From Enterococcus moraviensis ATCC BAA-383 (lineage in GTDB: Bacteria > Bacillota > Bacilli > Lactobacillales > Enterococcaceae): a stretch of DNA of 64,000 nucleotides. The notes below the pieces were generated by a model. It made no database searches. It worked only from the letters and a program-made list of their open reading frames with translations, and was not told the DNA's origin. The position numbers were made by a program, and so were the translations under genes. This document shows, piece after piece, positions 1-8,463 of the stretch (positions within the stretch are counted from its first letter, which is position 1; every line of letters starts with the position of its first letter). Location: assembly GCF_000407445.1 (NCBI RefSeq), contig NZ_ASWB01000005.1, positions 62,001-126,000 on the forward strand, in the 5' to 3' direction.

Positions 1-2
1 AA

Positions 3-53
3 TCCAAAGTTAAGTCAAGGGAAGTGAAGGAAGAACAGACGTCTTTTAAATAG
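3..53 (+). CDS. 3' end of an upstream gene (partial)
   Basis: An open frame enters from the left edge and stops at TAG 51-53. The 16 visible codons are rich in Lys, Glu and Ser, like the charged tail of a membrane or cytosolic protein. In related bacteria a polysaccharide-flippase gene often precedes the rsuA-type gene, but nothing here proves that. An inverted repeat follows at 56-68/107-120 and would suit a terminator. This may also be chance. Confidence 0.35.
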   Translation, partial: SKVKSREVKEEQTSFK

Positions 54-55
54 TA

Positions 56-120
56 CTTAAAGAATGAATAGGGCGAATATGTTTTGCTTAATCGGCTTGT
101 TTTCTTTTCATTCTTTAAAG
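56..120 (+). terminator. inverted repeat after the left-edge gene
   Basis: CTTAAAGAATGAA (56-68) pairs with TTCATTCTTTAAAG (107-120) apart from one bulged base, with a 38-base loop. It lies between the left-edge stop codon and the pseudouridine synthase gene. There is no clean T run, so it may be a weak terminator or a processing hairpin. Confidence 0.35.
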
Positions 121-156
121 TTTATACTAAAATATTAGATGAAAAGAGGAAAGTAA

Positions 157-912
157 ATGCGTTTAGATAAAGTATTGGAAGTAGAAAAAATAGGTTCCAA
201 AAGAAAAGTCAAAACACTGATCCGCAGTAAACAAGTGCGGGTCGATGGACAGATTGTCATGGATGAAAGTTTAAACGTAGATGCAGCCTTGCAAGAAATT
301 TATGTTGGGGATAAAAAAATTCAACAAGAATCCCATGTGTATTATATGTTGAATAAACCTCAAGGCGTTGTGACCGCTGTCAAGGATACCCGCCATCAAA
401 CTGTTATTGATTTAATCAGTCAAAGTGATCAACGAACAGGGCTGTATCCTATTGGTCGTTTAGATCGTGACACAGAAGGTCTGTTGCTGATTACAGATAA
501 TGGTCAGCTTGGATATCAACTACTGTTGCCGCATAAAAAGGTTTCAAAGAGGTATGAAGTTAGAGTGAATGCAATGCTGACAACGAACGACTGTAACGTA
601 TTTGCTGAAGGAATCATCTTTTCAGATGGGACAACCTGTAAACCAGCAACATTGACGATTTTAGCTTCAGAAAACAATGAAAGTCACGTCTATTTAGACA
701 TCACGGAAGGCAAATTCCATCAGGTCAAAAAAATGTTTTTATCTGTGGGAAAAAAAGTGATCTATTTAAAACGATTATCGATGGGACCGATTCAACTAGA
801 TCCTACCCTTGAAATAGGAGCATATCGGCCGTTAAACCAAGAAGAACTGCAGGAGTTACTGCCTTATTTTACGATTCATAAAAAAGAAAAGAGAGTGGAA
901 CATGAAATTTAA
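157..912 (+). CDS. rsuA: 16S rRNA pseudouridine synthase, RsuA family
   Basis: The predicted enzyme isomerises a uridine in small-subunit rRNA to pseudouridine (U516 for E. coli RsuA). The 251 residues show an N-terminal S4 RNA-binding domain (about 1-60) and then the catalytic domain. The family motif GRLDRDTEGLLL starts at residue 100, and the catalytic Asp is D103. The ATG has AGAGGAAAG upstream at good spacing. The stop overlaps the next start by 11 bp, so the two genes are probably co-translated. The target site is inferred from the family; RluB/RluE-like specificity cannot be excluded. Confidence 0.9.
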   Translation: MRLDKVLEVEKIGSKRKVKTLIRSKQVRVDGQIVMDESLNVDAALQEIYVGDKKIQQESHVYYMLNKPQGVVTAVKDTRHQTVIDLISQSDQRTGLYPIGRLDRDTEGLLLITDNGQLGYQLLLPHKKVSKRYEVRVNAMLTTNDCNVFAEGIIFSDGTTCKPATLTILASENNESHVYLDITEGKFHQVKKMFLSVGKKVIYLKRLSMGPIQLDPTLEIGAYRPLNQEELQELLPYFTIHKKEKRVEHEI

Positions 913-1585
913 AACATTATTATTTGATGTGGACGATACATTACTAGATTTTCAAGCAACAGAAAAAAAAGCATTACAAGCCCTTTTTGAAGAAGAAGAG
1001 GTAACATTGACGGATGAAATAGAAGCAACTTATAAACAAATCAATAGTCAATTATGGCGGGAATTCGAACAAGGAAAGACAGACAAAAAAACAGTTACAG
1101 ATACTCGTTTTAGCTTATTGTTTGATCAGTTGAATAAGACAGTCGATGGCAAAAAAATGGGAGAACGATATCGTTATCATTTAAGTCAAGGACACGATTT
1201 ACTGGGCAACAGTAAAGAGATTATTGAGCGTTTGAAACCTGATTATGACTTATATATTGTGACAAATGGTGTAGCAAAGACGCAGTATCAACGACTAAAG
1301 GATTCAAATATGACTGAATTTTTTAACGATATTTTTGTTTCAGAAGAAGTAGGCTATCAAAAACCGATGAAAGAATATTTTGATTATGTGTTTGACCGAA
1401 TTCCTAATTTTGAACATGAAAAAACGATGATCATTGGGGATTCCTTGGCATCCGATATTCAAGGTGGAAACTTAGCTAAAATTCAAACATTGTGGTTAAA
1501 TCCTTCAAAACAACCAGCCCATTCAGAGATTCAACCAACATATGAAATCAGTCGTTTGGATGAGATCTTTACTGTATTAGAATAA
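902..1585 (+). CDS. HAD-superfamily phosphatase, YjjG-like
   Basis: This is a cytosolic haloacid-dehalogenase-type hydrolase of 227 residues, similar in layout to YjjG pyrimidine 5'-nucleotidases. Motif I DVDDTLLDF lies at residues 9-17 with nucleophile D9 and general acid D11. Motif II is in the VTNG segment (about 121-124), and motif IV is IIGDSLASDI (about 178-187). The length between motifs I and II fits a helical cap (C1 type). It overlaps the pseudouridine synthase by 11 bp and ends just before a strong terminator. The nucleotide substrate is inferred from the family; a housecleaning role is likely but unproven. Confidence 0.85.
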   Translation: MKFKTLLFDVDDTLLDFQATEKKALQALFEEEEVTLTDEIEATYKQINSQLWREFEQGKTDKKTVTDTRFSLLFDQLNKTVDGKKMGERYRYHLSQGHDLLGNSKEIIERLKPDYDLYIVTNGVAKTQYQRLKDSNMTEFFNDIFVSEEVGYQKPMKEYFDYVFDRIPNFEHEKTMIIGDSLASDIQGGNLAKIQTLWLNPSKQPAHSEIQPTYEISRLDEIFTVLE

Positions 1586-1592
1586 TAACAAA

Positions 1593-1632
1593 AGAGAACA
1601 AGCGCTTTGCTAGAGGCTTGTTCTCTTTTTTT
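1593..1632 (+). terminator. Rho-independent terminator
   Basis: An 11-bp stem, AGAGAACAAGC (1593-1603) with GCTTGTTCTCT (1616-1626), is followed by six T residues. It ends the rsuA-HAD operon. The A-rich left side may let it also serve the convergent acetyltransferase gene. Confidence 0.9.
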
Positions 1633-1635
1633 AGG

Positions 1636-2088
1636 TTATACATCCATACTTAAACGAACCATATCTTTTAAAATCAGCTTATTTTCCACGATTTCTTCTT
1701 CATAGTGACGAATAAAAAAGTCTCGATCAATACTCGTCATCCGGAAGCCACATTTTTGATACAGATATAATTGACCAAAACTAGTGCTACCCGTGCCGAT
1801 TTCTACGGTTTTGTACTGGCTATTTTTAGCATAACTCAGTGCAAATTGAAGCAATTTCTCGCCGATTCCTTGGCCTTGATATGTTTCTGATACAGCAATA
1901 TTGACGATTTCTAAAGTTTCTGGTCTAGTAGGGAGCAAAGCTAAAATACCTACTGGACTACCGTCAAACATAGCATCAAAACAAACGCTACGTTTGATAT
2001 AGTCTTCAACCAATTGTTTGTCTGGATCAGCTGATAATAATAGGTCGTAGTGAATAGCTTGAAATTCTTGGATTTCTTTAATTATCAT
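1636..2088 (-). CDS. GNAT-family N-acetyltransferase
   Basis: This 150-residue cytosolic protein has the GNAT fold pattern. A beta-4 strand (about 62-68) leads into the acetyl-CoA pyrophosphate loop in GQGIGEKLLQFA (about 71-82), which matches Q/R-x-x-G-x-G/A. A C-terminal YLYQKCGFRM segment is the usual GNAT signature after beta-5. It is transcribed towards the rsuA-HAD operon and away from udk. The substrate cannot be told from sequence; it could be a small metabolite, an antibiotic-like amine or a protein terminus. No neighbour suggests a pathway. Confidence 0.8.
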   Translation of the reverse strand: MIIKEIQEFQAIHYDLLLSADPDKQLVEDYIKRSVCFDAMFDGSPVGILALLPTRPETLEIVNIAVSETYQGQGIGEKLLQFALSYAKNSQYKTVEIGTGSTSFGQLYLYQKCGFRMTSIDRDFFIRHYEEEIVENKLILKDMVRLSMDV

Positions 2089-2154
2089 GGCATTGTTCCT
2101 TTCTAATAAATGGATTGAATAAATGAACAGTTTTTTTTAATTAAATAGATAAAA

Positions 2155-2185
2155 TTGTGGTTTTCTTGCTCGTTTCTATTATAAT
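2155..2185 (+). promoter_or_regulatory. candidate sigma-A promoter of udk
   Basis: TTGTGG (2155-2160) and a perfect TATAAT (2180-2185) are separated by 19 bp, slightly longer than ideal. The start of udk lies 49 bp downstream with AGAGAGAGG as ribosome site. Confidence 0.5.
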
Positions 2186-2233
2186 AGAAAAAGGTTATTA
2201 TGACTATTACACATAAGAGAGAGGTTTCGTTGA

Positions 2234-2863
2234 ATGAAAAATACTCAACCAATCGTGATTGGTGTTACTGGCGGTTCCGGCAGTGGGAAAACTAGTGTCA
2301 GTCGGGCAATCTTCAATCATTTCCCAAACCATTCAATCATGATGCTGGAACAAGATTCTTATTATAAAGATCAAAGCCATCTGAGTTTTGAAGAAAGACT
2401 AGCAACGAATTATGATCATCCGTTTGCATTTGATACAGATTTGTTGATTGAGCATCTAACACAATTATTAAACTATCAATCGATTGAAAAACCAGTGTAT
2501 GATTATGTTGAACATACGAGAAGTTCAGACATTATCGTCCAAGAGCCGAAAGAGGTCATTATTTTAGAAGGTATTTTAATTTTAGAAGATAGTCGTTTAA
2601 GAGAATTGATGGATATTAAGTTATATGTTGATACAGATGACGACATGCGCATCATTCGCAGAATCAAACGTGATATGGAAGAACGTGGAAGAACCTTAGA
2701 CTCTGTTATTGAACAATATCTGACTGTAGTAAAACCCATGTATCATCAATTTATTGAACCAACGAAGCGTTATGCAGATGTGATTGTGCCAGAAGGTGGA
2801 GAAAATCACGTAGCCATTGATTTGATTACTACTAAAGTGGCGAGCATTTTAAATGAAGTGTAA
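2234..2863 (+). CDS. udk: uridine kinase
   Basis: Uridine kinase phosphorylates uridine and cytidine to the monophosphates in pyrimidine salvage. The 209-residue length is usual for bacterial Udk. The Walker A loop [12 protein letters not shown] is at residues 10-21. The Udk-typical QDSYYKD segment (about 40-46) and NYDHPFAFD (about 59-67) bind the nucleoside. A lid region [13 protein letters not shown] follows at about 142-154. It is monocistronic, with its own promoter-like TATAAT and a long terminator behind. No abnormal residue was noticed. Confidence 0.95.
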   Translation: MKNTQPIVIGVTGGSGSGKTSVSRAIFNHFPNHSIMMLEQDSYYKDQSHLSFEERLATNYDHPFAFDTDLLIEHLTQLLNYQSIEKPVYDYVEHTRSSDIIVQEPKEVIILEGILILEDSRLRELMDIKLYVDTDDDMRIIRRIKRDMEERGRTLDSVIEQYLTVVKPMYHQFIEPTKRYADVIVPEGGENHVAIDLITTKVASILNEV

Positions 2864-2875
2864 GTAAATGAATTA

Positions 2876-2927
2876 AAATAATCCGTAATTGTACTTGGAA
2901 ATACTAAGTAGAATTACGGATTATTTG
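2876..2927 (+). terminator. Rho-independent terminator of udk
   Basis: A 15-bp perfect stem, AAATAATCCGTAATT (2876-2890) with AATTACGGATTATTT (2912-2926), is AT-rich at its base and directly follows udk. Its symmetric base could allow action in both directions. Confidence 0.8.
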
Positions 2928-2977
2928 TTATTTTATTTTAGAGCAAAAAATGAATCGTAGACAAATCATTCTTAGGT

Positions 2978-3000
2978 ATAGTATCTTATGAGATAACTAT
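2978..3000. promoter_or_regulatory. inverted repeat upstream of the response regulator
   Basis: ATAGTATCT (2978-2986) and AGATAACTAT (2991-3000) form a near-perfect inverted repeat around TATG, 22 bp before the ribosome site of the two-component operon. It could be an operator or an mRNA hairpin. Confidence 0.35.
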
Positions 3001-3037
3001 TGGCGACTAGGTCGGCTTTTTGAAGGGAACGAGACCG

Positions 3038-3706
3038 ATGAGAATATTAATTATTGAAGACAATCGAGAATTGGCATTATCAGTACAAAAAGGATTAGAA
3101 CGAGAAAAATTCGTGGTGGATCTTGCTTTTTCTGGTTTAGAGGGAGAAGAAAAGGCTTATGTGAATAGGTATGATGCGATTTTATTAGATTTAAATTTAC
3201 CCGATAAAGACGGGTTGTCGATTTTAAATTTTTTAAGAGAGTCAGGCATAGATAGTCCAATTATTATTATCACAGCTAGAGACGAAATCGAAGAGCGGGC
3301 AAAAGGACTTGATTTTGGCGCGGATGATTATTTAGTAAAACCGTTCGAATTACTGGAATTAGTGGCACGCATTCGCGCAGTGGTTCGGCGTTTTCATGGG
3401 CGAACCTCTCCCCATATCAAGATTGGTTTGTTAACGATCGATCCAGTGAAACGGTTTGTATGCTATGGCAATTCTGAAGTGGCATTAAAACCTAAAGAAT
3501 TTGATATTTTATTATGTATTGCTCAAAAACATCCAGCGGTAGTTTCTACAGAAGAAATTGCGGAACATGTTTATGACGAAAACTTTGACCCCTTTTCTTC
3601 TGTACTTAGGGTCCATCTTGCCCGAGTGAAAAAACAACTTGTGCAAGCATCAGGAAAAGAGCTACTTAAAACAATTCGAGCGAAAGGATACCAATTATGC
3701 GAGTAA
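3038..3706 (+). CDS. OmpR/PhoB-family response regulator
   Basis: This is a DNA-binding response regulator of about 222 residues. The receiver domain shows the acidic pair IIEDN, the phospho-acceptor Asp in DAILLDLNLP (about D47-48), the switch Thr in IITARD and the Lys in LVKPFE. A winged-helix DNA-binding domain follows, with the LKPKEFDILLCIA segment typical of OmpR proteins. I chose ATG 3038 because GAAGGGA lies 9-10 bp before it; the upstream TTG at 3020 overlaps that site. It overlaps its histidine kinase by 10 bp and probably controls the ABC genes downstream. Confidence 0.92.
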   Translation: MRILIIEDNRELALSVQKGLEREKFVVDLAFSGLEGEEKAYVNRYDAILLDLNLPDKDGLSILNFLRESGIDSPIIIITARDEIEERAKGLDFGADDYLVKPFELLELVARIRAVVRRFHGRTSPHIKIGLLTIDPVKRFVCYGNSEVALKPKEFDILLCIAQKHPAVVSTEEIAEHVYDENFDPFSSVLRVHLARVKKQLVQASGKELLKTIRAKGYQLCE

Positions 3707-4788
3707 ATTTGAAGATAAGTTTAACTGTTTTGACCTTTGCATTTTTTGTCATTTTGATTATTAGTGGTGGTTTTTTCGCGGTGAAAAGCAACTGGAGTTC
3801 ACTAAATATTGGTCAGTCTATCGGTTCGGCTATCTATGTAGTCAATGATACAAAAGAAGCGATTTTACAACCAACTGCAACGGTCGAACTTAAAGCATCT
3901 GAAATGGTGAGTACAAAGGCGTTGGATGATATTTATTTGACTAGTTTACTGAAGTATTTACCAATGATCATATTGATCGTTTGTTCAGCTATTTTAGTGT
4001 TAACGATGACTTTATGGGTTGTCTTACGGCGAATTTATACAAAGCAAATGGTTTCGATCATTCATGATTTGCAATTTTTGGAAAAATTTTCAGAGGAAAA
4101 AGTTGAAGATAAATCAGTCGCAAAAGCATTTCAACAATTAAAAGATAAATTTGATGGGAATCTAAATGATTATAAAAGGCTTAGTAGCTACCTCACACAT
4201 GAGCAAAAAAATGCAATTGCGATTTTAAGGGCTAATCTGGAATTGAAACAAAATGAAACTGGGAATTTACTTATATTAGACCGTTTGACAGATAGTATTG
4301 ATGATATTTTGACTCTGTCCAATAGCACGGAAGAAGCAATGAGTGAACAGGTGGATGTTTCATTGATTTGTGCAGAGGTTTGCGATACCTATCGTAAAAG
4401 TTATCCTAACCTTCTATTTTCTTTTGATGAAATCGATGCAACACTGATCTTAGGAAAGAATCGTTGGATTTATCGTGCAGTCTCAAATCTAGTAGATAAT
4501 GCAATCAAGTATGGTGACAATAAACCCGTCGAAGTTTCTGTTACTAATCAAAAAGGGAGTATTATCGTTGAAATCAAAGATCATGGCAAAGGGATAGATT
4601 CTGACGTTCATACGGCAATTTTTAATCATAATTATCGAATCAATGGCTTGAAACAGGACGGATATGGCATTGGATTATCAGTCGTTTCCCACGTATGTGA
4701 CCTATGTAAAGGATTTGTTTATGTTGAAAGTGAAGAGAATAAAGGGGCGACTTTTTATCTATCTTTTCCACAAATTTCTGAAAGTTAA
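3697..4788 (+). CDS. sensor histidine kinase
   Basis: This membrane kinase of 363 residues is the partner of the preceding regulator. Two transmembrane segments (about 8-27 and 86-109) enclose a short extracellular loop of about 58 residues, which suggests sensing at or within the membrane. The phospho-acceptor box is LTHEQKNAIAIL. This departs from the common HELRTPL but keeps His-Glu and the Lys-Asn pair. The ATP domain has the N box LVDNAIKYG, G1 DHGKGID and G2 GYGIGLSVV. The short loop and linked ABC genes resemble antimicrobial-peptide or envelope-stress systems. The signal is unknown. Confidence 0.92.
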   Translation: MRVNLKISLTVLTFAFFVILIISGGFFAVKSNWSSLNIGQSIGSAIYVVNDTKEAILQPTATVELKASEMVSTKALDDIYLTSLLKYLPMIILIVCSAILVLTMTLWVVLRRIYTKQMVSIIHDLQFLEKFSEEKVEDKSVAKAFQQLKDKFDGNLNDYKRLSSYLTHEQKNAIAILRANLELKQNETGNLLILDRLTDSIDDILTLSNSTEEAMSEQVDVSLICAEVCDTYRKSYPNLLFSFDEIDATLILGKNRWIYRAVSNLVDNAIKYGDNKPVEVSVTNQKGSIIVEIKDHGKGIDSDVHTAIFNHNYRINGLKQDGYGIGLSVVSHVCDLCKGFVYVESEENKGATFYLSFPQISES

Positions 4789-4817
4789 CATTCAGTTAAC
4801 AATTGATTTGGTATTGT
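4784..4817 (+). promoter_or_regulatory. direct-repeat operator and -10 ahead of the ABC operon
   Basis: GTTAACA occurs at 4784-4790 and again at 4795-4801, an exact 11-bp period, one DNA turn. A -10-like TATTGT follows at 4812-4817, with no good -35 between. OmpR-family regulators typically bind such tandem direct repeats and replace a weak -35. The ABC permease start is 29 bp further on. Inference: the linked regulator activates here. Confidence 0.5.
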
Positions 4818-4845
4818 GGAAACAAGGAAGGAGGAGAGCAAGAAC

Positions 4846-6195
4846 ATGTTCGTCTTTAAACATGCTTTCTTAAATCTTAAAAGACACACTTGGCGTTATT
4901 TACTAGTTGGTATCATTTTATTTCTTTTAATTTTAGGCACGGTAGTAACAAGTACTGTGTATACATCTGCTAAAGTTTTTGCAAAAAATTACAGTAAGCA
5001 GTTTATGACCCTAGTAACCATTCTTGAACCAGATTTAAGTAGTCTTACGCATGAAAAAAAACTAACGAAAGAACAGTATCTCAAATTTGGCGAATCGAAA
5101 TATGTAAATGGAACCCGAATGGCTGCAAACTTTCCAGTATCATTTGACACGTTAAAGACAAATTCAGAATCAAGTCCATTACAAGTTCAAAAAATGGATG
5201 GCGATGAGGTGAAGGAAAATTATTATCCATCAATCGCGAGTTGGTTTGGTGTTGATACACAAGAACTTAAAACAGAGTTCTTACAAGGTGACATGGAAAT
5301 CAGTACGGGGCGTGCAAATCTAAAAATGAATGAATGTTTGATCAGTGCTGAGTTAGCTAAGTTGAATCAGCTTAAAATAGGCGATTCGATTCAGGTAACG
5401 GTAATCGGCAATCAAGTACCTGAAAAAAAGGTGTTGGTCATTGCTGGAATCTATCAACCTAAAGAACAAACTGCTTCAAAAGAGGTTAATGAGTTGATGC
5501 GTATTCAGGAAAATAATATTTATACAAATTTAGAGACAGTACAAGCAACCAAAAGTTTCGAAGAATATGGCTATAACAATGTGGCCTATGAATTAAAGAA
5601 TCGATCTGATTTCGACGCTTTTTTGAAAGAGTTACAGAAAAAAGGGCTACCTGATGAGTATCATGTCATGACAAATGAAGCGAATATGGACATGCTTTTA
5701 AGTCCGGTTAATGGGGTAGGAACGTTGTCAGGAACTATTCTTTTGAGCTTCTTGATTTTTGGTAATTTTAGTCTAGCATTGTTCTCGATTCGAAAATTCA
5801 AACAAGAACAAACAGATATTTATGTGTTGCGTAATATAGGGATCACTAAAAGCCAACTGATTCAAAGTCGTTTAATTGAATTAGGCGTTAGTACAATAAT
5901 CAGTTTTAGTTTAGCCTTCATGACTGCTCGTTTAGTCACTCAACCGATTGCAGATTGGCAGTTAAAGAATCAAAAACAAATGATGGGGAATGTGGCTCAA
6001 TTGTTCAGCGTTATGGACAATGGAAAAGTAGAATCGATCACAACGATTCCTATGATGCTCACGAATTATTCGTTTGTTTTTATGATCGGTATTACCAGCT
6101 TGTTCTTGATGACGATTATTTCCATTGAAGCCTATAAGATTTTCAAATTTGAACCGATTGAATTTTTGTTAGAAAGGAACATCGATGAATCATGA
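4846..6195 (+). CDS. FtsX-like ABC transporter permease (first)
   Basis: This membrane permease of about 449 residues is of the MacB/FtsX type. One N-terminal transmembrane segment (about 14-36) precedes a large extracytoplasmic domain of some 240 residues. Three more segments lie in the C-terminal part (about 290-315, 340-365 and 405-430). ATG 4846 is preferred because GGAGGAG lies about 9 bp before it; the GTG at 4816 has no ribosome site. The stop overlaps the ATPase start (ATGA), so the two are translationally coupled. Such transporters usually couple ATP hydrolysis to envelope signalling or peptide/lipid handling rather than bulk transport. Substrate unknown. Confidence 0.85.
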   Translation: MFVFKHAFLNLKRHTWRYLLVGIILFLLILGTVVTSTVYTSAKVFAKNYSKQFMTLVTILEPDLSSLTHEKKLTKEQYLKFGESKYVNGTRMAANFPVSFDTLKTNSESSPLQVQKMDGDEVKENYYPSIASWFGVDTQELKTEFLQGDMEISTGRANLKMNECLISAELAKLNQLKIGDSIQVTVIGNQVPEKKVLVIAGIYQPKEQTASKEVNELMRIQENNIYTNLETVQATKSFEEYGYNNVAYELKNRSDFDAFLKELQKKGLPDEYHVMTNEANMDMLLSPVNGVGTLSGTILLSFLIFGNFSLALFSIRKFKQEQTDIYVLRNIGITKSQLIQSRLIELGVSTIISFSLAFMTARLVTQPIADWQLKNQKQMMGNVAQLFSVMDNGKVESITTIPMMLTNYSFVFMIGITSLFLMTIISIEAYKIFKFEPIEFLLERNIDES

Positions 6196-6875
6196 TTCTC
6201 TCTCTTAAAAATATAGTATATACGCATAAAAAAAACAACGTGACTGTATTGGATAATGTAACGATCGATTTTTCTCGTGGGAACGTTTATGGCATCTTAG
6301 GAAAACCTGGCGCAGGAAAAACGACATTGCTAGCACTTGTTGCAGGAATGGACACCGTTAGTTCGGGTACGATTCTTTTTAAACATCAAAACCTTGAGAC
6401 ACTTGATCGAGATCTTTATCGGCAACAGGAAATTGGCACGATTTTTCAACAGTATAATGTACTTTTAAATGAAACAGCTTTGACGACACTTAATTTGTGT
6501 ACGCCTAATGCGACTATGCAGGTACAGCGTAATGACTTTTTTTATGAAGCCTTAAAAAAAGTGGGAATCGACAAAAAACTGGCAAACCAAAAGATCAAAA
6601 AATTATCTACTGCCAATCAGCAACGAGTTTATTTAGCCAAAGCCATGATCAATGATCCGAAAATCGTCTTGATCGATGAACCTATGGAATCATTAAGTGA
6701 ACTTTCACTAAAAATGGTGATGGAATATATCCGTATATACGCTGAAAATGAAAACAAGTGTATTATCATCACTTCGCAATCCAAAGCAATTGCAGAAGGA
6801 GTTGATGAATTATGGGGATTGAATGGTGGGAAACTATCATTTATTAAAAACAATGTAGCAAATGGAAAACTTTAG
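6192..6875 (+). CDS. ABC transporter ATPase with degenerate signature motifs
   Basis: This cytosolic nucleotide-binding subunit (227 residues) belongs to the preceding permease. Walker A GKPGAGKTT (about 37-45) and Walker B IVLIDEP (about 156-162) are intact. The signature LSGGQ is replaced by LSTANQ. The D-loop after Walker B reads MESLSE instead of SALD-like. The switch His is missing: the strand ends ITSQS where THS/THD is usual. It may therefore be the non-canonical partner in an asymmetric pair with the consensus ATPase at 8464. It overlaps the permease by 4 bp. Confidence 0.85.
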   Translation: MILSLKNIVYTHKKNNVTVLDNVTIDFSRGNVYGILGKPGAGKTTLLALVAGMDTVSSGTILFKHQNLETLDRDLYRQQEIGTIFQQYNVLLNETALTTLNLCTPNATMQVQRNDFFYEALKKVGIDKKLANQKIKKLSTANQQRVYLAKAMINDPKIVLIDEPMESLSELSLKMVMEYIRIYAENENKCIIITSQSKAIAEGVDELWGLNGGKLSFIKNNVANGKL

Positions 6876-6966
6876 AGTCTATCCAGTGTTGTTGACTCGA
6901 TGAAATAGTGTTGCGATAGCGAATTAAGTCATTTCTACATTGTTTTTAAGTAGGAAGGAAGAGTAT

Positions 6967-8451
6967 ATGAACTATTGGAATCGAGCATTGTGTAGTGTTA
7001 CAAGGAGAAAAGGAAAATCAATTATTTTATTTGCTGTCATTTTAATATTAGGTAACGTGATAGCAGGAGCAATTGCAATCCAACAATCTACAGCCAACGT
7101 TGAAAAGAAAATAAAACATGACCTAGGTGCAACAGTAAGTGTTGAGTTAGATTATCAAAAAATGATGGATGAAGGACAATCTTTTTCACCGACAGCTTTA
7201 AAAGTAGAAGACGTAAAAAAATTAGGCAAATCTGCGTATGTTAAAGAATTTGATTATAATGTGAAAACGAGTCTTTTTGTGGATAAAATCAAAACCTATG
7301 AAATGGAAAACTCTGCGGTGATGGGTGGTATGCCTAAAACGTTGAGTCTTAAAGGAAACAACTTGTTAGAACCTCTAGATTTTAAGGATAAGAAAGTGAA
7401 TCTAGTCGAAGGTAGACTATTTAAACAAGAGGAAATCAATAATGGCAAGGATGTAGCTGTTATTTCGAAAAAATTAGCAGAAGAAAATGGATTCAATGTT
7501 GGGGATAAAGTGGTTTTAGATAGTTCAGTCATGGATTTTAAACAAGATGGATCAATGGAACAGTTAGCGAGCCAAGATCATCCTGTAGAGATCATTGGCA
7601 TATTTGAACCTACTAGTGTTGAGAAGAAAAAATCGGACGGAAAAGATCAAAAAGGAATCGAAGAGCAATTTATGGAAACAGAGCAATTTAATACGATCTA
7701 TATGCCTAATGATGCCGTGATGACTATCAATAAAGTAGAATTTGAAAAAGGGAAAACCTTGTTACCAGACCGTTACAAAAAAGCGGATGGAACAGACATG
7801 ACGGAAGAGGATATGAATCAAATTACCCCTGTTTATGTACTGAAGACACCGGAAGATGTGGAGGCCTTCAAAGAAGAGTCGAAATCATTGATTCCAGAAG
7901 GGTATAAGTTAACTGCATCAACAGATCAGTATGATCAAGTTGGTGGTACATTTAAAAAAATGTCGCAAATCTCTGGCTATGTTGTTCTTTTAGCAATTGG
8001 TGCAACACTGCTGATTATTTCACTAGTGGTGATTCTCTTCTTACGTGACCGTAAACACGAATTGGGTATTTATTTATCATTAGGTGAAACGAGAGCGAAA
8101 GTGATGCAGCAGATTCTAATCGAATTGCTACTTATTAGTTTGATCGCGATGTGTTTATCACTGATTACAGGGAATTTTCTTGGGAAAATGGTTTCAGAAT
8201 CATTGATTGCCAGTGATGCATTTTCAACTGTAGGGGATACTGCTGGTAACGGTGGCACAATGATGATTGGGGCTAGTGGAGCGAGCGTTTCGACGTTAAC
8301 GACAGAAGATGTTTCAAATGCATATGAAGTGACCTTCTCAATTAGCTATATCGTGAGCTTTTTGATTGCAGGATTAAGTACAGTTCTATTATCTGCAGTT
8401 TTACCGTTGACTTATGTACTGCGGTTAAATCCAAAGAAAATCATGATGTAG
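6967..8451 (+). CDS. FtsX-like ABC transporter permease (second)
   Basis: This second MacB/FtsX-type permease has about 494 residues. Its layout is an N-terminal membrane segment (about 13-36), a large extracytoplasmic region rich in charged residues (about 40-325) and three C-terminal membrane segments, the first containing VVLLAIGATLLIISL. The segment after it, RDRKHELGIYLSLGETRAKV, is the cytoplasmic coupling region typical of FtsX-like permeases. ATG 6967 is chosen over TTG 6940 because GGAAGGAAG lies just before it. The gene is 92 bp after the first ATPase, so it may have its own weak promoter. It likely pairs with the first permease as a heterodimer. Confidence 0.85.
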   Translation: MNYWNRALCSVTRRKGKSIILFAVILILGNVIAGAIAIQQSTANVEKKIKHDLGATVSVELDYQKMMDEGQSFSPTALKVEDVKKLGKSAYVKEFDYNVKTSLFVDKIKTYEMENSAVMGGMPKTLSLKGNNLLEPLDFKDKKVNLVEGRLFKQEEINNGKDVAVISKKLAEENGFNVGDKVVLDSSVMDFKQDGSMEQLASQDHPVEIIGIFEPTSVEKKKSDGKDQKGIEEQFMETEQFNTIYMPNDAVMTINKVEFEKGKTLLPDRYKKADGTDMTEEDMNQITPVYVLKTPEDVEAFKEESKSLIPEGYKLTASTDQYDQVGGTFKKMSQISGYVVLLAIGATLLIISLVVILFLRDRKHELGIYLSLGETRAKVMQQILIELLLISLIAMCLSLITGNFLGKMVSESLIASDAFSTVGDTAGNGGTMMIGASGASVSTLTTEDVSNAYEVTFSISYIVSFLIAGLSTVLLSAVLPLTYVLRLNPKKIMM

Positions 8452-8463
8452 GAGGAAACCAAT

